From the NCBI GenBank assembly GCA_017511045.1, contig JAFWLM010000120.1, forward strand, positions 62,001 to 126,000: a stretch of 64,000 bases of DNA. The letters run 5' to 3'. This document shows, one piece after another, positions 25,805 to 33,939 of the stretch. The DNA is from Lachnospiraceae bacterium. GTDB taxonomy: Bacteria; Bacillota; Clostridia; Lachnospirales; Lachnospiraceae. The translations under genes and the position numbers were made by a program. Below the pieces are notes generated by a model. That model searched no databases. It saw only the letters and a program-made list of their open reading frames with translations, and had not been told where the DNA came from. The stretch's first letter is position 1. Each line of letters begins with the position of its first letter.

Positions 25805-26329
25805 ATGGAATTTCAGGATGCACTCAAAAAAAGATGTTCATGCAGAAGCTTTACAAATGAAAGAGTTTCTGATGAAGATGTGAAAAAGATCATTGCGGCA
25901 GCACAGAATGCTCCGCTTGCGCTTGGTGATAACCAGACGTCTCATTTAACAGTGGTCCGTGATCCTGAGATCATGGAAGCGATCCGTGCGGCATGCATGT
26001 TAAAGAGAAAAGACGGAACTTTAATAGACCCTTTGTTTGGGGCAACGACGATGATCTTTTTCTCCGCAACAGATATTTCGGATGACCACATCGAATACTG
26101 CAATGCCGGATGTGTGATCGAGAACATGTGCATGGCGGCAGCAGATCTGGGACTCGGCAGCTGCTATATCTGGGGCTGCCTAAAGAAACTCCGCAAGAAT
26201 GAAGAGGCGCTTGCGCTTTTAAAATTGCCGGAAGGTTATGAAGTCCTTTCTGCCTTTGTTTGCGGCTACCCGACAGAACCGATCGAAGACCGCGTGGACA
26301 GAGACAACATCGCGATGGATATTTTGTAG
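25805..26329 (+). CDS. Nitroreductase-family flavoprotein (3 of 3)
   Basis: 174 residues, a compact nitroreductase. RCSCRSFTNERVSDEDV holds the FMN-binding arginines, NAPLALGDNQT is the second contact, and NAGCVIENMCMAAADLGLGSCYIW the core helix. It follows the HD gene by two bases with GGAGG ahead of the start. FMN-dependent reduction of an unidentified acceptor is expected. It resembles the form usually encoded singly in gut Clostridia. Confidence 0.9.
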   Translation: MEFQDALKKRCSCRSFTNERVSDEDVKKIIAAAQNAPLALGDNQTSHLTVVRDPEIMEAIRAACMLKRKDGTLIDPLFGATTMIFFSATDISDDHIEYCNAGCVIENMCMAAADLGLGSCYIWGCLKKLRKNEEALALLKLPEGYEVLSAFVCGYPTEPIEDRVDRDNIAMDIL

Positions 26330-26367
26330 TCCGATAAAAAGGACAGAATAGAGCGTATCCTTTCTGT

Positions 26368-26862
26368 ATGAGAATAGGGCAATATTTCACGGCGGAAACT
26401 CCATACGGTTTTTATGTCATCGGCGGGGCCGCGCTCCTGCTGATCCTGATCATCCTTCTCTCCATTGCTTTTCGTCCGCTGCCGAAAAAGATCGCGGACA
26501 GGATCCGCAAAAAAGATTATATGAGAGTAGAGGACTTTTTAAGTTCCTGGAAGGAGAGCAAGGAGGATTATCCCGGCTGTTATGTGATCCTGATCTACGA
26601 CAAAAAGCTTGTGATCAATCCAATGCATTATGACGAGATCTATGTCGGACAGTCCGTAAATGTGCGAAAGCGCCTGTTCTCACACTGCATGGGACATGGA
26701 AACGGTAATGTCTACTACAGTCTGAAAAGCGGCTGTAAGGTCTATGTCATCATTCAAAAATGCAGCAGGAGGAAACTGAACCGCGCGGAGATCGATCTGA
26801 TCGAGTATTTTAACGCGACAAAATCACTGAATATGACGCGCGGCGGAGCACCGAGCCGTTGA
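26368..26862 (+). CDS. Membrane-anchored GIY-YIG domain protein
   Basis: 164 residues. An N-terminal membrane helix (about 13-35) precedes a GIY-YIG nuclease-like domain: CYVILIYD is the first strand, EIYVGQSVNVRKRLFSH carries the YVG motif and catalytic-type arginine, and a Glu in RAEIDLIEYF is at the metal position with NxTRGG at the end. Most GIY-YIG proteins are soluble nucleases, so the membrane anchor is unusual. There is no obvious ribosome site before the ATG. It is followed by a terminator. Role unknown. Confidence 0.83.
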   Translation: MRIGQYFTAETPYGFYVIGGAALLLILIILLSIAFRPLPKKIADRIRKKDYMRVEDFLSSWKESKEDYPGCYVILIYDKKLVINPMHYDEIYVGQSVNVRKRLFSHCMGHGNGNVYYSLKSGCKVYVIIQKCSRRKLNRAEIDLIEYFNATKSLNMTRGGAPSR

Positions 26863-26890
26863 GCCGGATACTTAGTTTTTTTGTTTAAGG

Positions 26891-26917
26891 CAGCACCCTG
26901 CAGGGTGCTGTTTTTTT
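26891..26917 (+). terminator. Intrinsic terminator
   Basis: A perfect palindrome CAGCACCCTG-CAGGGTGCTG followed by T7 closes the GIY-YIG gene. Confidence 0.92.
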
Positions 26918-27000
26918 GCTCTGAAAAATGACTGGAAAGATTGAGGCGAAAAGAGTATTATGTCTCTTGCAGATTTTTTTAAAAAGAGAGGCTTGTTAAA

Positions 27001-28338
27001 ATGGAAAAAAGGGAACGCTTAGGCAGCAGACTTGGATTTATTATGCTTTCGGCGGGCTGCGCGATTGGATGCGGCAATGTCTGGAAGTTCCCGTGGATGT
27101 GCGGACAAAACGGCGGCGGAAGTTTTATGCTTGTATACTTCCTGTGCCTGATCTTTCTCGGTCTGCCTGTTCTTGTAATGGAGTTTTCTATCGGACGTGG
27201 AGCACAGACCAGTCCGATCAGAATGTATAAAAAACTGGAAAAGCCAAAACAGAAATGGGGCGGCTTTGGCATCATGAGTTTTTGCGGTAATGTTGCGCTG
27301 ATGGCTTTTTACTGCGTTGTTACCGGTTGGATCATCTACTATTTCTATAAATTTTTAGTCGGACAGAATCAGACAGTCGGATTCGGAGATATGATCTCAT
27401 CTCCGAGTATCAACGTCGGCTTTCTGTTTATCACGATCGTTATTGCATTTTTTATTTTAAGCTTTAATCTTCAGGGCGGTCTGGAAAGAGTGACTAAGAT
27501 CATGATGATCGGTCTTCTGGTCCTTTTGATCGCGCTTGCTGTTCGAAGCATCCTTCTACCGGGCGCCGGAAAAGGCCTTGCGTTTTATCTGATTCCGGAT
27601 TTCACAAAGATCAAAGGATCGACGGTCGTAGGTGCCATGAACCAGGCATTCTTTACCTTGTCCCTTGGTATCGGAAGCATGGCGATCTTTGGAAGCTATA
27701 TCGGAAAAGAACGTTCCCTGATGGGAGAAGCAGTCAGTGTTATCGTGCTGGATACAGCAGTCGCGGTAATTGCGGGTCTGATCATGTTCCCGGCATGCTT
27801 TTCTTATAATCTTGAAGTGACCGCCGGCCCGAGTCTTCTGTTTGATACGATGACAACGGTATTTAACAACATGCCGGGAGGCCGCTGGTGGGGAACCTTA
27901 TTCTTCCTGTTTATGGTCTTTGCGGCGATGTCGACGGTTCTGGGCGTATGCGAGAACATTCTGGCGATGGTAAGGGAAGTGACCGGATGGAGCAGACCGG
28001 CCGGCAGTGCGGTCTGCGGTGCGGGAATCTTTGTGCTGGGTCTGACCACGGCATTAGGCTTTAACCTGATCCATTTCCAGCCGTTCGCGGAAGGCTCCTC
28101 TTTCCTTGACCTGTGGGATTTTATCGTATCAAACAACTTGCTGCCGATCGGATCTCTGGTCATTGCCCTGTTCTGCTGTTACAAGTTCGGCTGGGGCTGG
28201 GATAGTTTCATTGCTGAGGCCAATGCCGGCAAGGGAATCAAAGTGAAGAAATGGATGAAACCGATCTTCAAGTATTTCGTCCCGATCGTGATCCTGTTTA
28301 TTTATGTCTTCGGACTGATCACCTTTAAGTGGAAGTAA
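27001..28338 (+). CDS. Sodium:neurotransmitter symporter family (LeuT/MhsT type) transporter
   Basis: 445 residues with eleven or twelve membrane helices. The first helix has the unwound sodium- and substrate-binding segment (GFIMLSAGCAIGCGNVWKFPW) and the short loop NGGGSF, both family signatures; TM6 has AFFTLSLGIGSMAIFGSY. Bacterial members import hydrophobic amino acids such as leucine, tryptophan or tyrosine with sodium. It stands as a single gene between two terminators. Amino-acid choice cannot be told from sequence. Confidence 0.93.
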   Translation: MEKRERLGSRLGFIMLSAGCAIGCGNVWKFPWMCGQNGGGSFMLVYFLCLIFLGLPVLVMEFSIGRGAQTSPIRMYKKLEKPKQKWGGFGIMSFCGNVALMAFYCVVTGWIIYYFYKFLVGQNQTVGFGDMISSPSINVGFLFITIVIAFFILSFNLQGGLERVTKIMMIGLLVLLIALAVRSILLPGAGKGLAFYLIPDFTKIKGSTVVGAMNQAFFTLSLGIGSMAIFGSYIGKERSLMGEAVSVIVLDTAVAVIAGLIMFPACFSYNLEVTAGPSLLFDTMTTVFNNMPGGRWWGTLFFLFMVFAAMSTVLGVCENILAMVREVTGWSRPAGSAVCGAGIFVLGLTTALGFNLIHFQPFAEGSSFLDLWDFIVSNNLLPIGSLVIALFCCYKFGWGWDSFIAEANAGKGIKVKKWMKPIFKYFVPIVILFIYVFGLITFKWK

Positions 28339-28363
28339 GAAACGAATCGGAATCTATATGCAG

Positions 28364-28402
28364 AAAAAGATGGCAGGAGGCTTTGGCCTTCCTGCCATTT
28401 TT
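28364..28402 (+). terminator. Intrinsic terminator after the symporter
   Basis: AGATGGCAGGAGG and CCTTCCTGCCAT pair around a short CTTTGG loop, with A5 before and T5 after. Confidence 0.92.
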
Positions 28403-28513
28403 AAGGTTTTAACTCAATGCAGTCTTGAAATCTTTTTCTTGCCCGTTCTTTTAAAATAGTGTAACATTAGACAGTTATTTTCGTAGGAAAGAGTACTTCG
28501 TGAGGATAATTAT

Positions 28514-29092
28514 ATGAATATCATGGAAATCAGATGGCACGGCAGAGGAGGACAGGGCGCAAAGACAGCGAGCCTGCTTCTTGCGGATGCTGCGTTTATG
28601 GCCGGCAAATTTGTCCAGTCATTTCCGGAATACGGTCCGGAGCGCTCCGGCGCACCGATCACGGCATATAACCGTATTTCAGATGAAAGATGTTCGATCC
28701 ATTCGAATATCTATGAGCCAGATTATGTGGTCGTTGTTGATGAGACCCTGCTGGAAAGTGTTGATGTGACTGCAGGCCTGAAAAAAGACGGCGCCATCGT
28801 GATCAACTCTGCAAAGAGCGGAGAAGAACTCAGACCGCTTTTAAACGGCTATCAGGGAAAAGTCTACACCATAGATGCAGGTACGCTTTCGAGAAAGCAC
28901 CTGGGAAATTATTTCCCTAATACACCGATGCTTGCTGCCATCGTTGCGATCAGTGAGTGTGTGGAGCCGGATGCATTTATGAAGGATATGGAGGAAGCCT
29001 ACTCTCATAAATTCGCAGACAAGCCGCAGGTGGTCAAAGGCAACTTAGGATGCCTGGAAGAGACGATGCAGAGCGTAAAAGCTCAGATGTAA
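28514..29092 (+). CDS. porC: 2-oxoacid:ferredoxin oxidoreductase, gamma subunit
   Basis: 192 residues, first gene of a porCDAB-type operon. RWHGRGGQGAKTA is the family signature, and YGPERSGAP and IYEPDYVVVVDETLL follow. The gamma subunit forms part of the complex that oxidises a 2-oxoacid (pyruvate or a branched-chain relative) with CoA to the acyl-CoA, reducing ferredoxin. The ATG follows GAGGATAA. The delta gene starts 33 bases later. Substrate preference among pyruvate, 2-oxoisovalerate and others is not obvious, so the por name is provisional. Confidence 0.92.
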   Translation: MNIMEIRWHGRGGQGAKTASLLLADAAFMAGKFVQSFPEYGPERSGAPITAYNRISDERCSIHSNIYEPDYVVVVDETLLESVDVTAGLKKDGAIVINSAKSGEELRPLLNGYQGKVYTIDAGTLSRKHLGNYFPNTPMLAAIVAISECVEPDAFMKDMEEAYSHKFADKPQVVKGNLGCLEETMQSVKAQM

Positions 29093-29125
29093 TTGATAAA
29101 TCAGAAAGTTCAAAAGGAAAAAACA

Positions 29126-29428
29126 ATGAACAAAAGAGCAAGTGAAATCAATGAGCAGTCCACGTGGCAGGAACTGACCACCGGCTGCGAGATATATGAA
29201 GCGGGAACTTCAAAGCTCACTCTGACAGGAGAGTGGAGATCGAAGGTTCCTGTCTGGGATGCAGAAAAGTGCAGGCATTGCATGCTTTGCACACCGTTCT
29301 GCCCGGATTCCTCGATCCCGGTAACTGACGGAAAACGCGGAGATTTCGACTATGACCATTGCAAAGGCTGCGGAATCTGCTACAAGGTCTGTCCGTTCGG
29401 GGCGATCGAGTGGAAGGAGGTGCACTGA
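29126..29428 (+). CDS. porD: 2-oxoacid:ferredoxin oxidoreductase, delta (ferredoxin) subunit
   Basis: 100 residues from ATG 29126 behind AAAAGGA. Two [4Fe-4S] motifs, CRHCMLCTPFCP and CKGCGICYKVCP, are the electron exit of the complex. A 45-residue N-terminal extension (STWQELTTGCEIYEAG) is typical of stand-alone delta subunits. Its TGA overlaps the ATG of the alpha gene (ATGA), giving translational coupling. Confidence 0.94.
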   Translation: MNKRASEINEQSTWQELTTGCEIYEAGTSKLTLTGEWRSKVPVWDAEKCRHCMLCTPFCPDSSIPVTDGKRGDFDYDHCKGCGICYKVCPFGAIEWKEVH

Positions 29429-30627
29429 TGAGCATCAGAGACAGAATGAGCGGTAACGAGGCGATCGCGACCGCTATGCGCCAGATCAATCCGGATGTGT
29501 TTGCGATGTTCCCGATCACACCTTCTACAGAAATCCCGCAGTACTTTGCAAAGTATGTAGCTGACGGAAAAGTGGACACAGAGTTCATCTGTGTGGAAAG
29601 CGAGCACTCTTCGATGTCTGCCTGCATTGGCGCGGAAGCTGCCGGCTGCAGAGCGATCACGGCAACTTCTTCTGCAGGCCTTTCTTTTATGAATGAGACC
29701 CTGTTTGTTGCGGCATCTGCAAGACTTCCGATTGTTCTTGCTGTTGCCTGCCGTGCACTTACCGGACCGATCAATATCAACCATGATTATTCCGACTCCA
29801 TGGCAGAGCGTGATTCCGGCTTCATTCAGATCTATGCAGAGAACAACCAGGAAGCCTATGACAATTATCTGCAGGCTCACCGGATCGCGGAAACTGCGGA
29901 CGTACGTCTTCCGGTCATGATCTGCGAGGATGGGTTTATCACCTCCCATGCACTCGAAAACATCGAACTGGAATCGGACGAGGACGTGAAAGCGTTTGTC
30001 GGAGAATATAATCCGGAGAATTATCTTCTGAAAGAAGAGAACCCGCTGGCTGTCGGCCCTTATGGTGTTTCCGGTTATTACATGGAAGCCAGAGTCGCAC
30101 AGGCTGAGGCAATGAAGAATGCAAAAAGAGCCATTCTTGATGTAGCGGCTGATTTTGAAAAGACCTTCGGCCGTAAATATGGTTTCTTTGAAGAATACAA
30201 AATGGAAGATGCCGAACTTGCGATCGTGATCATGGGATCTTCTGCAGGTACTGCAAAAGCAGCGGTTGATGAACTGCGTGAGGCAGGACAAAAAGTCGGT
30301 CTGATCAAAGTCCGCGTGTTCCGTCCGTTCCCGGGTGAGGAGCTTGCAAAGGCACTTTCCCATGTTAAGGCTGTAGCAGTCATGGATAAGAGCGAAGGCT
30401 TTTCAGCAAACGGAGGACCGCTCTTTGCAGAGACTGCTTCTGCATGCATCAACTTAAGCGAGCGCCCGAAGATGATCGATATCGTCTACGGACTCGGCGG
30501 AAGAGATTTTACGGTCGCTCATACAAAGAGAGTATTCAAACACTTAGAGAAAATCGTCGCTACCGGAGAGGTCGGCGAGACATATATTCATCTTGGTCAG
30601 CGTGATGACAGAGAGGAGGTTCTGTAA
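29428..30627 (+). CDS. porA: 2-oxoacid:ferredoxin oxidoreductase, alpha subunit
   Basis: 399 residues from ATG 29428, overlapping the delta stop, with AAGGAGG upstream. The pyrimidine-binding domain contains SGNEAIATAMRQINPDVFAMFPITPSTE and the GAEAAGCRAITATSSAGLSFM segment, and the C-terminal domain has VMDKSEGFSANGGP. Length and order match archaeal-type heterotetrameric POR. Its TAA overlaps the beta ATG (TAATG). Confidence 0.94.
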   Translation: MSIRDRMSGNEAIATAMRQINPDVFAMFPITPSTEIPQYFAKYVADGKVDTEFICVESEHSSMSACIGAEAAGCRAITATSSAGLSFMNETLFVAASARLPIVLAVACRALTGPININHDYSDSMAERDSGFIQIYAENNQEAYDNYLQAHRIAETADVRLPVMICEDGFITSHALENIELESDEDVKAFVGEYNPENYLLKEENPLAVGPYGVSGYYMEARVAQAEAMKNAKRAILDVAADFEKTFGRKYGFFEEYKMEDAELAIVIMGSSAGTAKAAVDELREAGQKVGLIKVRVFRPFPGEELAKALSHVKAVAVMDKSEGFSANGGPLFAETASACINLSERPKMIDIVYGLGGRDFTVAHTKRVFKHLEKIVATGEVGETYIHLGQRDDREEVL

Positions 30628-31556
30628 TGGCTTATAATCTGAAAGAAGAAATGAGCAAAAAGGAACGTTTTGAAGCAGGACACCGTCTCTGTGCAGGCTG
30701 CGGAGCGGGAATCGTATGCCGCGCAATGATGCGTGCGGTGGATCCGGAAGACCAGGCAGTCATCTGCAATGCAACGAGCTGTCTTGAAGTCTCTTCCTTC
30801 CAGTATCCGTTTACGGCCTGGCATGATTCCTATATCCATTCCGCTTTCGAAAATGCCTCTGCAACGGCATCCGGTGTCGAAGCGGCATATAAAGTTATGA
30901 AACGGAAAGGCAAGCTTGATAAGAACGTAAAGATCCTTGCGATCGGCGGTGACGGCGGAACCTATGACATTGGTTTCCAGTCTCTTTCCGGAGCAATGGA
31001 ACGCGGCCATGATTTCACTTATTTCTGCTACGACAATGAAGCGTACATGAATACCGGAACGCAGAGATCTTCTGCAACGCCGCGTTTTGCTTCTGCGACA
31101 ACGACGCCTCCGGGAACAGAGTCTGTCGGTAAAAAGCAGAACCAGAAAGATCTGACACAGATTATTGTCGCACACGGCAGTCCGTATGTTGCGCAGACAA
31201 CGATGATCGGAAACTTCAAGGATTTCCACGAAAAGGCGCATAAGGCGATCTACACAGAAGGCCCGACCTTTGTGAATGTCCTTTGCCCGTGTCCGAGAGG
31301 CTGGCAGTATCCGGCAGAAATGCTTCCGGAGATCTGCAAGATGGCAGTCGAGACCTGTATCTGGCCGCTCTATGAAGTAGAGGAGGGCGAGTACCACTTA
31401 ACCTACAAGCCGAAAAACAAACTTCCTGTGGAAGAGTTCATGAAACTGCAGGGCAGATTCAAACACTGCTTCCAGCCGGGCAATGAATGGACGATCGAAG
31501 AAGCCCAGAAGTATGTGGATAAGAAGTGGGAAGAGCTTCTTGAAAAATGTAATTAA
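30627..31556 (+). CDS. porB: 2-oxoacid:ferredoxin oxidoreductase, beta (TPP) subunit
   Basis: 309 residues. The thiamine-diphosphate motif GGDGGTYDIG runs on to a DNEAYMNTG segment, and Fe-S ligand cysteines are visible in HRLCAGCGAG, at the TSCLE position and near LCPCPRGW. This subunit binds TPP and one [4Fe-4S] cluster. The ATNTPRF-like SATPRFASAT loop and PCPRGW are typical of pyruvate and oxoisovalerate enzymes. The gene is the end of the operon, followed by a bidirectional terminator. Confidence 0.94.
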   Translation: MAYNLKEEMSKKERFEAGHRLCAGCGAGIVCRAMMRAVDPEDQAVICNATSCLEVSSFQYPFTAWHDSYIHSAFENASATASGVEAAYKVMKRKGKLDKNVKILAIGGDGGTYDIGFQSLSGAMERGHDFTYFCYDNEAYMNTGTQRSSATPRFASATTTPPGTESVGKKQNQKDLTQIIVAHGSPYVAQTTMIGNFKDFHEKAHKAIYTEGPTFVNVLCPCPRGWQYPAEMLPEICKMAVETCIWPLYEVEEGEYHLTYKPKNKLPVEEFMKLQGRFKHCFQPGNEWTIEEAQKYVDKKWEELLEKCN

Positions 31557-31572
31557 TAAAACGGAATGAAAA

Positions 31573-31600
31573 AGATCCCCGCCAAACGGCGGGGATTTCT
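31573..31600 (+). terminator. Terminator between por operon and convergent gene
   Basis: ATCCCCGCC and GGCGGGGAT pair around AAAC. A-rich left and T-rich right flanks suit both por (plus) and the glutamate-synthase-like gene (minus). Confidence 0.9.
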
Positions 31601-31641
31601 TATTGTTATTGATCTGGCAGTTTGTAACGGTGTGTTCCGTC

Positions 31642-32901
31642 TTACAGCTGCGGCTGGCCGGCGTGTGCAATGCCGGTATATTTTGCGATCTGATCGTCGA
31701 GCGTGATCAGATTGTCGAGCGACAGTTTGTGGACATCATCCAGACCTGAGATCCGTGCAAACGTCTTGAGTTCATCATTAGAAAGGATCAGATAATTTGC
31801 GATCCGCTGAGCTGCTTCTTCGATCTTAAGGCGCTCGCGAAGCATCGGATTCTGCGTTGCGATGCCGACCGGACAGTAACCGCTTCCGCAGATCCGGTAT
31901 TGCTGGCAGGCAGCTGCGATCAATGGAGCTGATGCAACAGCGACAGCATCGGCGCCCATGGCCAGTGCTTTCGCAAAATCAGCAGAGACTCGCAGGCCTC
32001 CGGTGATCACCAATGCGATATCGGACTGAATGCTGTCCAGATATCTGCGCGCACGGGAAAGTGCGTAGATGGTCGGAACGGAAGTCGCCTCGCGGAGGAA
32101 GAACGGGCTCGAACCTGTCGCACCGCCACGTCCGTCGATCGTGATGAAGTCCGGACCGGCAGAGACTGCGTAAGCAAGATCTTTTTCTATATTACCGGCT
32201 GCCAGTTTGATGCCGACAGGCCGGCCTTCTGAACGTTCCCTAAGCATATCGACCATTGCCTTCAGGTCTTCTTTGGAGTTGATCTCCGGGAACTTGCTTG
32301 GGCTTTGAATGTCTTCACCGACATTTTTTCCGCGGATCGCTGCGATCTCTTCCGTGACTTTACTTCCGGGCAGATGTCCTCCCATGCCTGGCTTTGTGCC
32401 CTGTCCGATCTTGATCTCGATCGCGTCCGATGTCTTCAGGTTTTCGTCCGTGACACTGTATTTATTCGGAATGTACTCAAAGATGTATTTATAGGCAGCT
32501 GCTTTTTCTTCCGGCAGGATGCCGCCTTCGCCGCTGCACATCGCTGTCTTTGCACTTGCGGATCCTTTTGCCAGAGCAGTCTTGATCTCTTTCGATAAAG
32601 CGCCGAAGGACATGTGTGAGATATAGACCGGGCTTTCCAGAATCATCGGCTGCTTTGCATTTTTGCCAATGATGGTCTGAGTGCTGACCGGGTCATCATC
32701 GTTTAACGGTGCCGGATCCAGCTGGGCACCAAGCAGCAGGATATCCTCCCATTTCGGAAGCGGGAGCAGAGTACCCATCGCTGCATGAAGGGATTCCCCC
32801 TTCACCGCCATCTCGTGGATCTCTTCCATGTATCTGGCACTTTCATCGTGGCGCACCAGAGAGGAATCGTAATCCGCGGTTGGTTTGATATTCTGATTCA
32901 T
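31642..32901 (-). CDS. FMN-binding glutamate-synthase-family protein
   Basis: 419 residues from ATG 32901, which has GGAGG seven bases upstream. This is the stand-alone FMN/3Fe-4S TIM-barrel domain of glutamate synthase: MSFGALSKE, a KIGQGTKPGMGGHLPG loop, ITIDGRGGATGSSP and the 3Fe-4S cysteines in CQQYRICGSGYC. No glutaminase domain and no gltD subunit are attached. Family members are of unresolved function, some related to archaeal GltB-like enzymes. It may use an unidentified amine donor or be a general flavoprotein reductase. The start lies just after the terminator of the upstream gene. Confidence 0.9.
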   Translation of the reverse strand: MNQNIKPTADYDSSLVRHDESARYMEEIHEMAVKGESLHAAMGTLLPLPKWEDILLLGAQLDPAPLNDDDPVSTQTIIGKNAKQPMILESPVYISHMSFGALSKEIKTALAKGSASAKTAMCSGEGGILPEEKAAAYKYIFEYIPNKYSVTDENLKTSDAIEIKIGQGTKPGMGGHLPGSKVTEEIAAIRGKNVGEDIQSPSKFPEINSKEDLKAMVDMLRERSEGRPVGIKLAAGNIEKDLAYAVSAGPDFITIDGRGGATGSSPFFLREATSVPTIYALSRARRYLDSIQSDIALVITGGLRVSADFAKALAMGADAVAVASAPLIAAACQQYRICGSGYCPVGIATQNPMLRERLKIEEAAQRIANYLILSNDELKTFARISGLDDVHKLSLDNLITLDDQIAKYTGIAHAGQPQL

Positions 32902-32927
32902 AGATATTCCTCCAATCAAAATCTATT

Positions 32928-32960
32928 ATAAAAAAAGGAGCTGCATGATCACAGCTCCCT
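32928..32960 (-). terminator. Terminator of the CobL/CbiT-like gene
   Basis: On the minus strand GGAGCTG and CAGCTCC pair around an eight-base loop, followed by T7. Its T tract runs directly into a TATAAT (32928-32923) probably used by the glutamate-synthase-like gene. Confidence 0.85.
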
Positions 32961-32966
32961 TGTTTA

Positions 32967-33869
32967 TTATTCTCCGTGACAGGTGATGAGCCATGGCGCC
33001 GGCTGAATATCAAAGGCACCTTTGGCATTCATCTTGGAGACGGTGATCTGTGTGATGTCGATTTCTTTAAGGCCCATTTCTCTGCAGATCTGATTCATGC
33101 GTCCTGCCAGATTGAAATCCAGTGTGTAGATCACGAATTCCATCTTCGGATTCAGTTTCAGAAGACATTCCATTTCCTGTTCCATGCTGGCGGAACCGAC
33201 CAGCATCGTCGTTTCCGGAACCGGAAGATCCTTCATTGTCTCATCATCTACATGATCGATGATGGTCACGTTATTGATGCCGAACTGGTTGACATTGTCT
33301 TCCAGTGTCGCGCGGTCTCTCTTGTTATATTCCACCGCAATGATGGAGCCTTCCCCGTCATTTAAAGCAGCTTCGACTGCGATGGACTCCGCAGAGATCA
33401 GGCAGAGGTTTTTGCCCTCTGTGATCTGCATTTTAGAGAGGATCACAGCACGGATCTCGGAGCCGACATAATGAACGGAACCGGAAGCAAAGGCCTGATT
33501 ATCCAGACCGAATTTATAAGTGTTCCGTGCCTTTGGATTTACGATCAGCATTCCGGCGGAAGCGTTGATGCCGCGGTTTAACATATCATAGACTTTATCT
33601 TCCTTGATCGGACCAGACGGATCGGAGCCTTCGTTATATACGACGGTACACTCACCAAGTCCTGCGTTGAACATCCGGTAGAAGATATCCGGGTGTCCTG
33701 CCTCTGTGAAGACGAGCACATGTCTGTGGGACTCTACGGTCGGGATCAGGTTTTTGTTTTTCCTTGTGATATCAAGAATCTTCACTTTTTCCAGATCCAC
33801 TTCGTAATTATCATTGAAATAATTGAGCCAGTCTAAAATATGAGAATTTGTAAAAAGATTGTTATCCAT
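32967..33869 (-). CDS. CobL/CbiT-like Rossmann protein with degenerate SAM-binding loop
   Basis: 300 residues from ATG 33869, eight bases from GGAG (an ATG two codons earlier is too close to it). The order matches the end of CbiE plus CbiT: GLGECTVVYNEGSDP recalls the CbiE tail, and GSVHYVGSEIRAVILSKMQI recalls the CbiT entry helix. Where CbiT has a glycine-rich D-x-G-x-G-x-G SAM loop, this protein has LCLISAESIAVEAA. The rest of the fold (IIAVEYNKRD, FGINNVTII) is kept. No cobalamin genes are nearby. It is probably a paralogue that lost methyl transfer or binds another ligand. Confidence 0.72.
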   Translation of the reverse strand: MDNNLFTNSHILDWLNYFNDNYEVDLEKVKILDITRKNKNLIPTVESHRHVLVFTEAGHPDIFYRMFNAGLGECTVVYNEGSDPSGPIKEDKVYDMLNRGINASAGMLIVNPKARNTYKFGLDNQAFASGSVHYVGSEIRAVILSKMQITEGKNLCLISAESIAVEAALNDGEGSIIAVEYNKRDRATLEDNVNQFGINNVTIIDHVDDETMKDLPVPETTMLVGSASMEQEMECLLKLNPKMEFVIYTLDFNLAGRMNQICREMGLKEIDITQITVSKMNAKGAFDIQPAPWLITCHGE

Positions 33870-33939
33870 ATGCATAGCTCCTTGTATTTTGATTCTTCAG
33901 CAGAGCAGCCAAACTGCAGTACTGATCATATTGATAATA

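Noticed and set aside
29380-30363. Minus-strand 327-codon open frame opposite porA
   Set aside because: porA has intact family motifs and operon overlaps; the antisense frame has no domain.
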